A stretch of DNA of 64,000 nucleotides. It comes from Ornithinibacillus sp047228935. GTDB lineage: Bacteria > Bacillota > Bacilli > Bacillales > Amphibacillaceae. Location of the stretch: assembly GCF_047228935.1 (NCBI RefSeq), contig NZ_JBFEGG010000001.1, positions 620,001-684,000 on the forward strand, read 5' to 3'. The position numbers and the translations under genes were made by a program. Shown here in pieces: positions 17,298 to 26,426 of this stretch. Below the pieces are notes generated by a model that was given only the letters and a program-made list of their open reading frames with translations, made no database searches and was not told the origin of the DNA. Each line of letters opens with the position of its first letter. Position 1 is the stretch's first letter.

Positions 17298-18239
17298 TTA
17301 ATGGTTTGAGTGGTCCTCGTGACTGTCAACATCTTGTTGATTATTATGTTCATGACTCTCATGATTTTCATGTTCCATATCATCACTTGAATCTCCATGG
17401 TGATGCCCTGCGTGTTCCCCTTCAGGAGCTGGATTAAACTCTAAATGTGTACCTGTAAATGTCATTTGACCAAGGTGCCCAGGCTCTAATAATTGCTCGA
17501 ACTTTTCTTCTGTTAAAGCTTCAGCGGTAGAATGAATTTCTTCGACCCATTTATCAAATTCATCTGGTGATAAAGCTGTTGCTGTAAATGTATTTTTTGC
17601 AAATCCTTTACCACTAAAGTTAGCATTACGACCTGGATAATCACCTGGTACGTCAGCTACTATATTTATTTTCGTTACCATATCAGCCATTGCATATTTT
17701 TGTCCTGCAAGTTGTGGTATCCAAAAGCTTGTGATTGGTCCGTATGAGTATAATCGAAATTCTACAGGTCGGTCAGTAGGTAAAATGACATAGTTTAATG
17801 TTTCAATTTCTTGCTCAGGATAGCTGAAATGCCATTTCCAATTAGATGAAGCAGCATATATAACCATCGGCTCTTGATCTTCATAACCTTTAGGAACACT
17901 TTCTACTTCATAGGTTGATTTAACCGATACTATTGAAAGAAAAATAACGATTAACACAGGAATTCCAATAATGAGCCCCTCTACAATCGGATTACCTTCA
18001 ATATGTGGAGGTTCATAATCCTCTGATTGTTTACTTGCTCGATATTTAAAAATCATAATGATTAACAATGTAATAACGACAATGACAATGACTGCCATGG
18101 TAAATATCGATAACCATATGACGTTTGCTGTCGTTTCGGCTTGTGGACCTTTTGGGTTTAGTACCAATAATGGTTCACAGCCAGCAAGTATTGTCGTGAC
18201 TAATATTGCAAATGAAATAAACGCCAATTTGAGTTTCAT
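17298..18239 (-). CDS. qoxA: Cytochrome aa3 quinol oxidase subunit II lipoprotein with His-rich tail
   Basis: 313 aa. A lipoprotein signal ends LTTILAGC, two helices follow, then a cupredoxin domain with FWIPQLAGQKYAM. The CuA ligands (CxxxC) of cytochrome c oxidases are absent, which identifies a quinol oxidase. The last 38 residues are unusual: 11 histidines interspersed with acidic residues (HAGHHHG to HEDHSNH). Start ATG follows AAAGGAGCAAGAAA. A Rex-like site lies 52 bases upstream of the gene. Confidence 0.95.
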   Translation of the reverse strand: MKLKLAFISFAILVTTILAGCEPLLVLNPKGPQAETTANVIWLSIFTMAVIVIVVITLLIIMIFKYRASKQSEDYEPPHIEGNPIVEGLIIGIPVLIVIFLSIVSVKSTYEVESVPKGYEDQEPMVIYAASSNWKWHFSYPEQEIETLNYVILPTDRPVEFRLYSYGPITSFWIPQLAGQKYAMADMVTKINIVADVPGDYPGRNANFSGKGFAKNTFTATALSPDEFDKWVEEIHSTAEALTEEKFEQLLEPGHLGQMTFTGTHLEFNPAPEGEHAGHHHGDSSDDMEHENHESHEHNNQQDVDSHEDHSNH

Positions 18240-18290
18240 TTTCTTGCTCCTTTCACCTTAACTAGGTTACTGTTCATAAATTGGACAAAT

Positions 18291-18308
18291 TTGTGTGTTT
18301 GTTCACAA
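18291..18308. promoter_or_regulatory. Candidate Rex operator upstream of qoxABCD
   Basis: TTGTGTG-N4-TTCACAA fits the Rex consensus TTGTGAA-N4-TTCACAA with two mismatches in one arm. Rex senses NADH/NAD+ and often controls respiratory oxidase genes in Firmicutes. The 404-base gap 18240-18642 otherwise holds two hairpins belonging to the upstream YjcZ gene and no ORF I can support. Confidence 0.5.
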
Positions 18309-18469
18309 AGTACCGCTACCATATCTTATTACGATGTGAGAAATATTACAATGGATTGAGATAGGCTTCACAAAATGTTCAAGAAGATTTGTCTTTTTCG
18401 TGGAAATAGGAAAAAGTTGGATTTTATCTGTGGGGAATAGTGGATAAAAGGTTTCTTAGATGGAAATAA

Positions 18470-18503
18470 AAAAGTACCCCTAATAATTTATAGGGATACT
18501 TTT
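18470..18503 (-). terminator. Terminator downstream of the YjcZ-like gene
   Basis: On the minus strand AAAAGTATCCCTA pairs with TAGGGGTACTTTT (one mismatch) and is followed by a T-rich stretch. A second, stable hairpin GACGGGGA-gtag-TCCCCGTC lies at 18595-18614 between it and the gene. Confidence 0.7.
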
Positions 18504-18642
18504 ATACACTGTATTATAATTATGGCCCACCTCTTGGCCAATAACTTAGAAGAAATATAGTCTTTCGTAATTCCACCTAATATTAACTACCTAGGACGGG
18601 GAGTAGTCCCCGTCTTATCGTAGTTTATAGGTAATTCCTATA

Positions 18643-18771
18643 TTATAGCCAAGCAGCACCTACGATGATTAGAAGGATAAATAACACGACAATCAATGCA
18701 AATCCATTGCCATATCCTCCGCCGTAGCCGTAACCGCCGCCATAACCGCAGCCGCCGTATCCGAATGACAT
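18643..18771 (-). CDS. YjcZ family small sporulation membrane protein (second copy)
   Basis: 42 aa. The first half is Gly/Tyr-rich (MSFGYGGCGYGGGYGYGGG), followed by the helix GFALIVVLFILLIIVGAAWL shared almost exactly with the peptide at 5254. The ATG is preceded by TTAGGAGGGATGTAGA. A CATATAGT octamer at 18865-18858 on the minus strand resembles the -10 element of sigma-E/sigma-K promoters. Function unknown; a spore location is typical for the family. Confidence 0.87.
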   Translation of the reverse strand: MSFGYGGCGYGGGYGYGGGYGNGFALIVVLFILLIIVGAAWL

Positions 18772-18932
18772 TCTACATCCCTCCTAACGTACTTTTTCAG
18801 GTTAATCTGAGGTAATTATCCTCAGGCCAAAAACACTTTTACTTAGTGTTTGTTAATACTATATGAAAGCTCATTCTTTTTGACTGGGATAGATACCTAG
18901 ATTTTAGGTAATCTGTATATTTGCCTAGCTGG

Positions 18933-19706
18933 TTAGATAACTATTTTTTCAGCGGGAATCTTGATTAAATCTTTAGTACGTATGCCTGTTTTCTTTACGT
19001 ATTGTTTTACTAAGTAATACCCAACACAATAGCCGGCCATTTCTGGGTAAAAGCTATTACCATATAATAGATTAGTTGATTTTCTAGAAGTCTTAGATAA
19101 ATCTTTATTTGGAAAGATTAAATCATTCCATATTTCTTTCAGTTCAGATTCTGAATAATAGGATGTCCATGGTGCAAGAGGTTTGGCCCCAAACCTTTCA
19201 AGTACCGCATTTTCCGCTATACCTTCCAAAATCACTACATCCAATAATGAATAATTTCTTTCCTTTTTAGGATCTTGGTAGAGTCTACAAATATGATTAT
19301 ACTCATGGGTAAAGAGCGCTTTTAGTTCTTCTTCTGTCGTTTCATCCGATATAAATAAAAACAATTTATCATGAAATGCAAGTCCGGTTCTTCCTTTATA
19401 ATGCTCTTTTATTTTCCAGTTGTAAGAATTGGAGGGGAATATAAAAATAGGAACGTTTTTTCCAGACCATTCCTTTTGCAAGTATTGTTCCTCTTTTTTA
19501 ATAATTTGCCATACGTTTTTATTTTTAAGCGTATTGATGAGATTTTCACCATTTTTTTCTGGTTTTTGATACATTCCATTTTTAATTAGTATGCTAGCAA
19601 TCTCTCTATAATCTTCAAGATTAAACATTTCAGCGAGTTTTTGGAATATTTTTTCCGGCTTATCATATGACTTTTCCAGCCATTTATCTGTTTGGATTAC
19701 GGTCAA
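18933..19706 (-). CDS. DUF2268 Zn-dependent metalloprotease (YjaZ-like)
   Basis: About 257 aa. The HExxH-type zinc motif is present as FTHEYNHICR (near residue 135), with a downstream acidic helix VILEGIAENAVLERFG that would supply the third ligand. This is the YjaZ/DUF2268 family of predicted proteases, found in Bacillus without a known substrate. No signal peptide. The start is uncertain: GTG at 19715 lies inside the likely ribosome site GAGAGGTG, so I prefer the TTG at 19706, six bases after it. Confidence 0.82.
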   Translation of the reverse strand: MTVIQTDKWLEKSYDKPEKIFQKLAEMFNLEDYREIASILIKNGMYQKPEKNGENLINTLKNKNVWQIIKKEEQYLQKEWSGKNVPIFIFPSNSYNWKIKEHYKGRTGLAFHDKLFLFISDETTEEELKALFTHEYNHICRLYQDPKKERNYSLLDVVILEGIAENAVLERFGAKPLAPWTSYYSESELKEIWNDLIFPNKDLSKTSRKSTNLLYGNSFYPEMAGYCVGYYLVKQYVKKTGIRTKDLIKIPAEKIVI

Positions 19707-19736
19707 ACTTTTCACCTCTCCCTGTGAAAAAGAAAA

Positions 19737-19762
19737 GGATTCGGCAATGCTGGTGCCGAATC
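19737..19762 (-). terminator. Terminator of the Hsp20 gene
   Basis: GGATTCGGCA and TGCCGAATCC pair around a 6-base loop; on the minus strand the stem is followed by TTTTCTTTTTC. Confidence 0.85.
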
Positions 19763-19769
19763 CACATAA

Positions 19770-20219
19770 TTAGGAATCTTCTATTTCAATGTAATCAACT
19801 TCAGGTTTTGGCACTGTTATTGTTAAAACATTATCTTTATAGGATGCTTTTATATCCTCTTTTGGTATATCAAATGGTAATGTAATAACACGTTCTTTTC
19901 TAAAAAAACTTTGTTCTCTACGATTTCTGCTGTTTTTCTTATCTTCTTCATCAATTATTCGATAATCTTCTACACCTAATTTAATTCGATTACCAGCCAC
20001 TTCAATCTTAATTTGATCCTTTTTGTAGCCATGTAGTTCTGCTTCAATTATAAAGTGGGAAGACTTTTCCTTCACATCTAACCAAAATGGATTAAGTTGG
20101 AAGTGATCGTTCATTTGTTTAAAGGAACGGTTAAAGAAGGTATCCATTTGTTTCATAAAGTCATGTAATGGGGTCATATCAATATCGAAGCGGCTAGGCA
20201 AGTTCTTTCTAGATGCCAT
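19770..20219 (-). CDS. Hsp20/alpha-crystallin small heat-shock protein
   Basis: 149 aa. The alpha-crystallin domain runs from about residue 45 (FWLDVKEKSSHFIIEAELHG) to YKDNVLTITVPKP, including the A-x-x-x-N-G-V/D-N-V-L-T-I type end motif. Small heat-shock proteins hold unfolded proteins; spore-coat members such as CotP exist in Bacillus, so a coat role cannot be excluded. ATG follows GGGGGGACCAAT. Single gene with its own terminator. Confidence 0.9.
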   Translation of the reverse strand: MASRKNLPSRFDIDMTPLHDFMKQMDTFFNRSFKQMNDHFQLNPFWLDVKEKSSHFIIEAELHGYKKDQIKIEVAGNRIKLGVEDYRIIDEEDKKNSRNRREQSFFRKERVITLPFDIPKEDIKASYKDNVLTITVPKPEVDYIEIEDS

Positions 20220-20292
20220 ATTGGTCCCCCCATAATCCTAAATTTTTACTATCAGAATATGCGATTCTTTGTAAAAAGTAGTGGGCTTTGAT

Positions 20293-20332
20293 AAAAAGGC
20301 CAAGATTAGTCGGAAGATACTAATCTTAGCCA
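20293..20332 (-). terminator. Terminator of the alpha/beta hydrolase gene
   Basis: On the minus strand GGCTAAGATTAGT pairs with ACTAATCTTGGCC, followed by TTTTTATC. The stop codon lies inside the 5' arm. Confidence 0.85.
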
Positions 20333-21141
20333 TTTGTGAATGAGAGTATCTGAGAATATAACTGATGTGGCTTTTCCTCTGTTATTAGATGCCCACTCTT
20401 TTCATAAGAAATTAATTTGGCATTTGGTAAGTCGTTAGCTAGTTTTCTACCTATAACTAGCGGGACTACTTTATCTTCCTTACCCCAGACTAATAGAGCT
20501 GGGGTTGTTATTGTATTTAACTCTTCACTTTTTAGATCACCCTCACGATGACGTAACAATCGTACTAGTGATTTTGGGAAATTCTTGTCATGTAGAGGTC
20601 TTCCATATTCTTCAATTTGATCTTTAGTAATTAAGGAGTGATCATAGAATACATTTTTTAAATTTCTAACCACACTTTGTCCATTTATCTTTCGCTTTGC
20701 AAAAACGTAGAAAAAAGGAAGATATGTACTATATATCATGTAATTTTTTGCTCGTGGTAAATATCCTGAACTACAAAATAATATTAACTTTTTTACTCTT
20801 TTAGGTGAATTTTTAGCCGCAAACAATGCGATTTGTCCACCCATGGAATGACCTGCAATATATGCTTCATTTATGTCAAAATAATTCAAGCACTCGAGTA
20901 CAAGCTTGGCGTAATTTTCGTATGAATAAGTAAAAATAGTGGATTTTTCGCTTTTACCAAAACCTGGTAAATCAATAGCGATTACCGAATATTGTTCAGC
21001 AAGTAACGGTTTTAATCGATTAAAGGTATATGTAGAAGCCACAAAACCATGGATTAGGAAAATAGTCGGTTTATCTTGAATAACATATTCACAATAAATG
21101 TTAGTATCTAGAAGTTTCAAATATCCTTTAGTGTAATCCAT
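20326..21141 (-). CDS. Alpha/beta hydrolase
   Basis: 271 aa with the canonical fold markers: oxyanion HGFVAS (near residue 32), DLPGFGKS (58-65), nucleophile elbow AGHSMGG with Ser near residue 97, acid in LVWGKEDKVVPL and the catalytic His in KSGHLITEEKP. Substrate cannot be assigned. There is no signal peptide. The ribosome site is weak (AATAG), so expression may be low. Confidence 0.88.
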   Translation of the reverse strand: MDYTKGYLKLLDTNIYCEYVIQDKPTIFLIHGFVASTYTFNRLKPLLAEQYSVIAIDLPGFGKSEKSTIFTYSYENYAKLVLECLNYFDINEAYIAGHSMGGQIALFAAKNSPKRVKKLILFCSSGYLPRAKNYMIYSTYLPFFYVFAKRKINGQSVVRNLKNVFYDHSLITKDQIEEYGRPLHDKNFPKSLVRLLRHREGDLKSEELNTITTPALLVWGKEDKVVPLVIGRKLANDLPNAKLISYEKSGHLITEEKPHQLYSQILSFTNG

Positions 21142-21355
21142 CTATTATTTTCGTCACCACCGATATTAGTCTAATCTTTAGTATGGACAAATTAAATAAA
21201 GTTATCATATCGGAAATGTTATTTTTTGGTTAAAAGTCCTAGACCTAAGAATCTATGTCCGCCTAAGTTTCCCAACTTTTTTAGTATAGATTACTTATTA
21301 TGAAACGTTCACTCTCAAAGTATACTTTATCGTACATTCTGAGAGGAGGAGTTTC

Positions 21356-22558
21356 ATGAAAAAGTTTTGGTTAGGAAGTATGGTGATGGCGGTACTTGTT
21401 TTATTATTTCCTGTTGTAGGAAGTGCTGCTCAAGATGAAGGGAAGTTAGAGAAGGTTAGTAGTAGCTCAGTATCGGTTTCTAAGGGTGAGTATGTAAAGG
21501 GTGAAGTAATTGTAAAATTTAAGGATAATGTTTCTGCTTCTAAGCAAAGTAATGCACTTAAAAATGTAAATGCGAAAGTAAAAGCGGATGTGGATGCTGT
21601 AAAATCACCGTTTTTAGTACTTGAGGTAGGGAATGTAGATGCAGTAGTAAAGGCTTTAAGTAATAATCCAAATGTAGAATATGTAGAACCGAACTATATT
21701 TTAACGGCAACTTGGACACCAAATGATACGTATTTTAGCCCTAGTTACCAATATGGGCTATTTAATACAAATGCTGATTTAGCATGGGATGTTACGCGTG
21801 GAAGTTCTAGTCAAGAAATTGCTGTACTCGATACAGGGGTTGACTATAATCACCCAGATTTAGATGGAAAAGTACTTTTAGGGTATGATTTTGTACAAAA
21901 TGATAATACACCAAACGATCAAAATGGTCATGGCACTCATGTCGCAGGTATTGCAGCTGCTGAGACGAACAACGGCACAGGAATTGCAGGGATGGCACCT
22001 AATACAAAAATATTAGCTGTTCGTGTTCTAGATGCTAATGGAAGTGGATCCTTAGCAGATATTGCTGATGGCATTATATATGCAACGGATGCAGGTGCTG
22101 AGGTTATTAACCTTTCATTAGGATGTAACTGTGATACACAAACTTTAGAAAATGCAGTTAATTATGCATGGAATCGTGGTGTTGTAGTAGTGGCTGCGGC
22201 TGGTAATGATGGAGTAAGTACTACTTTTGAGCCTGCTTCATATTCCAATGTTATTGCGGTAGGTGCAGTCGATTCTAGAAATCGGAAGGCAAACTTTTCG
22301 AATTGGGGTACTTGGGTCGATGTGATGGCTCCAGGGGTAGATATTGCTTCAACCTATCCAGGAAATAGTTATGTGTATATGTCCGGTACATCAATGGCCT
22401 CTCCATATGTTGCTGGTCAGGCAGCCTTACTTACAGGTCAAGGGAAAAACAATGCACAAGTACGTGCTGTAATTGAAAATACAGCCGTTTATATGAGTGG
22501 TGTTGGTAGGTATGTACAACATGGGCTAATTGATGTGAATGCTTCGGTTCGTTATTAA
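21356..22558 (+). CDS. Secreted subtilisin/thermitase-like serine protease
   Basis: 400 aa. A signal peptide (KKFWLGSMVMAVLVLLFPVV then GSAA) precedes an inhibitor I9-like propeptide (GEVIVKFKDNVS to VEYVEPNYIL) and an S8 catalytic domain. The triad is D159 (AVLDTGVDYNHP), H192 (NGHGTHVAG) and S346 (SGTSMASP); the oxyanion Asn is in AAAGNDG. Cys257 and Cys259 in GCNCD are unusual for a subtilisin. ATG follows AGAGGAGGAG. It is distinct from the cytoplasmic AprX-like enzyme at 12.7 kb. Confidence 0.94.
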   Translation: MKKFWLGSMVMAVLVLLFPVVGSAAQDEGKLEKVSSSSVSVSKGEYVKGEVIVKFKDNVSASKQSNALKNVNAKVKADVDAVKSPFLVLEVGNVDAVVKALSNNPNVEYVEPNYILTATWTPNDTYFSPSYQYGLFNTNADLAWDVTRGSSSQEIAVLDTGVDYNHPDLDGKVLLGYDFVQNDNTPNDQNGHGTHVAGIAAAETNNGTGIAGMAPNTKILAVRVLDANGSGSLADIADGIIYATDAGAEVINLSLGCNCDTQTLENAVNYAWNRGVVVVAAAGNDGVSTTFEPASYSNVIAVGAVDSRNRKANFSNWGTWVDVMAPGVDIASTYPGNSYVYMSGTSMASPYVAGQAALLTGQGKNNAQVRAVIENTAVYMSGVGRYVQHGLIDVNASVRY

Positions 22559-22579
22559 TTAACCGGTACTAATTACAAG

Positions 22580-22620
22580 AAAGTTAGAGGTAGCTTTAGT
22601 AGCTCTCTCTAACTTTTTTT
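22580..22620. terminator. Bidirectional terminator
   Basis: AAAGTTAGAG and CTCTAACTTTTTTT pair around an AG-rich loop; shared by the protease and the convergent BCCT carrier, whose stop codon overlaps it. Confidence 0.82.
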
Positions 22621-24204
22621 AGTATCTTCAGATTTATTTATATTTCTACGATCTATATAAATGGTAGGGGAGCGGTATTCTTTTGATGCCCGTAAATCTG
22701 CTCCGGCAGCTTTAACAAAGGATATTGCCAGTAGTACCATAATAAACATGACTGGAAAACCTGCTACTATGCTAGCCGTTTGTAGTGCTTCTAAATCACC
22801 AATGAACATTAATACAAGTGGAAGTAATAAAAGTGTGAACGCCCAGAATAAGCGATTCCACCTAAGTGCTTCCCCACCAGGTACGTGTTTTTGTACTACT
22901 GCAGCTAAAATATATGAAGCTGAGTCAAAGGTAGTAGAGAGAAATACAATGGCTAAAATGGTAAAAATAATCACGATCAATCCAGAAATCGGTAACTGAT
23001 TTAAGATGGCAATGATTGCAGCAGGTGCTCCAAATTCATTCATATATCCTATAACATCAAATGAACCAGAAAGCTGTAAATATAGACCGAAGTTGCCCAA
23101 AATACCAAAGAACATAATACAGCCTAGTGTTCCATAAGCAATTGTTCCGAGAATCATTTCTTTAATAGTTCTTCCATAAGAGATACGTGCTACAAATAGG
23201 CCAATAAATGGTGCGTAAACTACCCACCACGCCCAATAAAACACGGTCCATGATTCTGGAAATCTTGTTTCAGGATAGGCATCAAATGCGGCTAATGGTT
23301 CTAGCCAAGTCGCCATATGAAAGAAATTGTCCATGAGAACGCCTAAGCTTGTAAAGGTTGACTCACTAATAAATACTGTTGGGCCGAAAATGAAGATAAA
23401 CAAAAGGATGAAAATAGCTAACCACAAATTAATATCACTCAAAATCTTAATTCCTCTATTTAGTCCAGAATAAGAACTTATCGCAAAAATCAACGTGCAT
23501 ACAAGCATAATACATGCTTGTAAAAATAGAGTAACTTGAATCCCTGTAATATCACTTATTCCTTCAGCAATCATTGGAGTCCCTAAGGCAAGGGTCGTAC
23601 CAGCACCACCTAACAATCCAAAGATAAATAGGACATCAATGACTATACCTAAAGGACCATCTGCAAGCTTTCCAATAACAGGCTTAGTGGCAGAACTAAT
23701 TTTTAATACTGGGCTTTTTCTAACATAATAGAAATAAGCAATAGGTAATGCTGGGAGGGTATATATTGCCCATGCTATCGGTCCCCAGTGAAAAATTCCA
23801 TAGGTTGCAGCTAATTCAATAGCTTCTTTGGTTTTGGGCCCGACACCAAAAGGTGGACCTTGATAATAATAGGCCCATTCAATCATTCCCCAATATAAAA
23901 TACTCGAACCTATTCCAGCTGAAAAGAGCATCGCTGCCCAAGAAAAGGTACCAAATTCCTTCTCTGTTCCACGTTTTCCTAATTTAATTTTTCCATATTT
24001 ACTAAATGCGATATATAATATAAACAATAGTGCGAATAAGCCAAGTGCTAAAAATAGTACACCAAAATTTCCTGTAATAAAATTATTTACAGCATTTATA
24101 ACGTTTGACCCAGCCTCTGGAAAGAATATTAATGGTAGGGAAACAGCTAGTAAAATAACTAATGCCCCAATAAAAGTTGGCCAGTCAATCAGTTTATTAT
24201 TCAT
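22609..24204 (-). CDS. BCCT family transporter (glycine betaine/choline type)
   Basis: 531 aa with about 12 helices. Family motifs include GMIEWAYYYQGPPFG and the signature FYWAWWVVYAPFIGLFVARIS. BCCT carriers import betaine, choline or carnitine by sodium or proton symport and serve osmoprotection, compatible with OpuD-like use. Substrate preference is not decided by the sequence. Start ATG follows AGGAAGGAATGTCTGT. Confidence 0.93.
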   Translation of the reverse strand: MNNKLIDWPTFIGALVILLAVSLPLIFFPEAGSNVINAVNNFITGNFGVLFLALGLFALLFILYIAFSKYGKIKLGKRGTEKEFGTFSWAAMLFSAGIGSSILYWGMIEWAYYYQGPPFGVGPKTKEAIELAATYGIFHWGPIAWAIYTLPALPIAYFYYVRKSPVLKISSATKPVIGKLADGPLGIVIDVLFIFGLLGGAGTTLALGTPMIAEGISDITGIQVTLFLQACIMLVCTLIFAISSYSGLNRGIKILSDINLWLAIFILLFIFIFGPTVFISESTFTSLGVLMDNFFHMATWLEPLAAFDAYPETRFPESWTVFYWAWWVVYAPFIGLFVARISYGRTIKEMILGTIAYGTLGCIMFFGILGNFGLYLQLSGSFDVIGYMNEFGAPAAIIAILNQLPISGLIVIIFTILAIVFLSTTFDSASYILAAVVQKHVPGGEALRWNRLFWAFTLLLLPLVLMFIGDLEALQTASIVAGFPVMFIMVLLAISFVKAAGADLRASKEYRSPTIYIDRRNINKSEDTKKS

Positions 24205-24335
24205 ACAGACATTCCTTCCTGTTTATTACTTCTTAATATATAGTTAATATGCTCAAGTTCATTAATTCCATCAATGATTTACACACTTTTCTATTTAGCT
24301 CTATTCATTTAGTTTGATATATGGGAGGGTAAACT

Positions 24336-25142
24336 ATGTTAATTGATAAAATTGGTATTGATGCTGGAGGATCTTTAGTTAAGCTTGCTTATTTTGAACA
24401 AGGAAAAATACATACGAAAACCTTTTCTAATCAAGAAATGGATAATGTTGTTAAGTGGTTGTCATTCTTGTCTCCTAATGCTGAGCTATATGTAACCGGT
24501 GGTAAGGCGCGTGCGTTAAATAAACTTTCCTCTAATAACTGCCATTTGATTGATGAATTTCAATCGGTTACAACAGGAACTAAATATTTGTTAAAAGAAA
24601 AAGGTATAGTAAATAAAGAGTTTATATTAGTTAATATTGGAACGGGGACATCTATTTTTCATGTTACCGCAAATTCGTTTGAACGTGTTTTGGGTAGTGG
24701 TATTGGTGGTGGAACATTGATGGGTTTAGGTTATTTAATTACCCGAAAAAAGGATTTTCAAACCTTTACTCAAATGTCGTCAAAAGGTGATTCTCGGAAT
24801 AGTGATTTATTAGTGCGTGACATCTATTACCCAGAAGAGCCACCTATTGATGGAGATTTAACCGCAGCTAATTTAGGAAAAGCTCATTTGTATTCGGATG
24901 CAACAGAACATGATCACCTCGCTAGTGTCATGCAATTGATTGGGGAGACTATTTTATTATTAGCTAGTCAAGTTGCCACTAGAAAGAAAACTAGTCAAAT
25001 AGTATTTATCGGTGGAACTGTCACGAATAATCCTGTATTAAAGGATGTTTTAAACCGTTTTCGTGACATGATGAATTATGAGCCTGTCTTTCTTGATAAA
25101 GGTACTCATGCTGGAGCAATTGGTGCGTTGATAGAAATTTAA
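24336..25142 (+). CDS. coaW: Type II pantothenate kinase
   Basis: 268 aa of the ASKHA fold. Seen are the phosphate-1 loop IGIDAGGSLVKLAYF (residues 6-20), LVNIGTGTS and GSGIGGGTLMGLGYL (near 130), and FIGGTVTNNP. This is the staphylococcal/Bacillus CoaW type of pantothenate kinase that starts coenzyme A synthesis and is not feedback-inhibited by CoA in characterised members. ATG follows GGGAGGGTAAACT; a strong terminator follows. Confidence 0.94.
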   Translation: MLIDKIGIDAGGSLVKLAYFEQGKIHTKTFSNQEMDNVVKWLSFLSPNAELYVTGGKARALNKLSSNNCHLIDEFQSVTTGTKYLLKEKGIVNKEFILVNIGTGTSIFHVTANSFERVLGSGIGGGTLMGLGYLITRKKDFQTFTQMSSKGDSRNSDLLVRDIYYPEEPPIDGDLTAANLGKAHLYSDATEHDHLASVMQLIGETILLLASQVATRKKTSQIVFIGGTVTNNPVLKDVLNRFRDMMNYEPVFLDKGTHAGAIGALIEI

Positions 25143-25176
25143 AGAGCGAAACAGTTTCTCTGTTTCGCTCTTCTTT
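25141..25176. terminator. Bidirectional terminator
   Basis: AAGAGCGAAACAG and CTGTTTCGCTCTT with a 5-base loop, between coaW and the convergent uvrX-like gene. Confidence 0.9.
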
Positions 25177-26426
25177 TAAGCATAATGTCCGCCGATTTTT
25201 TTACTGCGGTCTAATGTCACACCAGCATCAGTAAAGCTACTAGCGCGAAGGATGGCGGTTGTACCATATTTTTCGCGAATGGCATCCATACAATAGCCAA
25301 TGTCATTTTTTTTAGATCGATCCTCAAATAAATTTAATTGAGTTTCTGCTTTATCATATAAATTATCTAGTGTCACATAGACGTGGCGAATATTACTATA
25401 TCCATCATAAAACTCATGGAAAAGTTGCATGCAAATATGATACATATCCATTGTGACATTAGTAGGAATCGGGATTGATCTAGAACGTGAGAATCCACCA
25501 CCCGTTTCTTTGGAGTAGGCAATTCCAAGGTGGATCGTTTTCCCGGTCTTACCAGCGGTTCTAGCTCTGCGACAAACCTCTTCACAAAGGTCTAAAATAC
25601 AAACCCCAACCTCATTTTTTGTATAATCTCGTAAAAGAGCGATACCATGACCAAAGCCTTTTTGTTCATGTTTAACGAAATCCCCGAATACTGGACTTAA
25701 ATCAATCCCCCAAGCATGCCAATAAAGCTGTTCCCCCATTATACCAAACCGTTTTTTTAGACGATCTAAGTCAAATCTTGCAAGCTGTCCAAGGGTGATA
25801 ATGCCCATACGATTAAGATTTCGTTTCATTCTGCTACCAATCCCCCATATTTTTTCTACGGGATGTGGCCAAAGCTTTTCCTCGACATCTTCATACCGAC
25901 ACTCTGCTATCCCAACTTTTTTAGCATGTAAATCCATCACGACCTTTGCTAAAAATTTATTATCCCCAATGCCGATTGAACAAGTAATACCGAAGCTATC
26001 GAGAATGTCTTCTTTAATTTGATTAGCAATTTTCCAAGGGTCACCGAATAATTTTTCTAACCCATCTAGTGTTACCCATACTTCATCAACCGAATATTGG
26101 TGGATTGCTTCCTTTGGGGTGTATTGGTTAATTAGCCTAGTAATTTCTACAGAAACTTGAAGGTAATCGGCCATATGGGCTGGGACTATATGAATTGCAG
26201 GATCATTTGGTAACTCAAAAAAGCGGCTAACATTACTAATCCCATATTTTTCTTTCAAAGCAGGTGAAGCGGCAAGAACAATACTTCCAGATCTATTCGG
26301 ATCTCCTACAACAGCAAGCATCGTTTCCATTGGATCATGTCCTAATTTAATTGCTTCAACGCTAGCATAAAAGGATCGCATATCAATACATAACACATTG
26401 TGACGTGGAAAAGTAGAATAATCCAT
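25176..26426 (-). CDS. uvrX: Y-family DNA polymerase, UvrX/YqjW type
   Basis: 416 aa. Catalytic carboxylates are in LCIDMRSFYASVEA (near residue 15) and the YSVDEVW motif (near 110); helix-hairpin-helix IWGIGSRMKRNLNRMG and a little-finger region follow, ending in the UvrX-type LDRSKKIGGHYA. Related B. subtilis YqjW/UvrX proteins act in translesion synthesis after UV damage. I start at the ATG at 26426 (MDYSTFPRHN), which has AAAGGTG 8 bases upstream, not the upstream in-frame ATG. Confidence 0.92.
   Translation of the reverse strand: MDYSTFPRHNVLCIDMRSFYASVEAIKLGHDPMETMLAVVGDPNRSGSIVLAASPALKEKYGISNVSRFFELPNDPAIHIVPAHMADYLQVSVEITRLINQYTPKEAIHQYSVDEVWVTLDGLEKLFGDPWKIANQIKEDILDSFGITCSIGIGDNKFLAKVVMDLHAKKVGIAECRYEDVEEKLWPHPVEKIWGIGSRMKRNLNRMGIITLGQLARFDLDRLKKRFGIMGEQLYWHAWGIDLSPVFGDFVKHEQKGFGHGIALLRDYTKNEVGVCILDLCEEVCRRARTAGKTGKTIHLGIAYSKETGGGFSRSRSIPIPTNVTMDMYHICMQLFHEFYDGYSNIRHVYVTLDNLYDKAETQLNLFEDRSKKNDIGYCMDAIREKYGTTAILRASSFTDAGVTLDRSKKIGGHYA

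Noticed and set aside
21303..21342. Possible sigma-W promoter upstream of the secreted subtilisin (TGAAAC and CGTA)
   Set aside because: The spacing is 24 bases, too long for the TGAAAC-N16/17-CGTA consensus.
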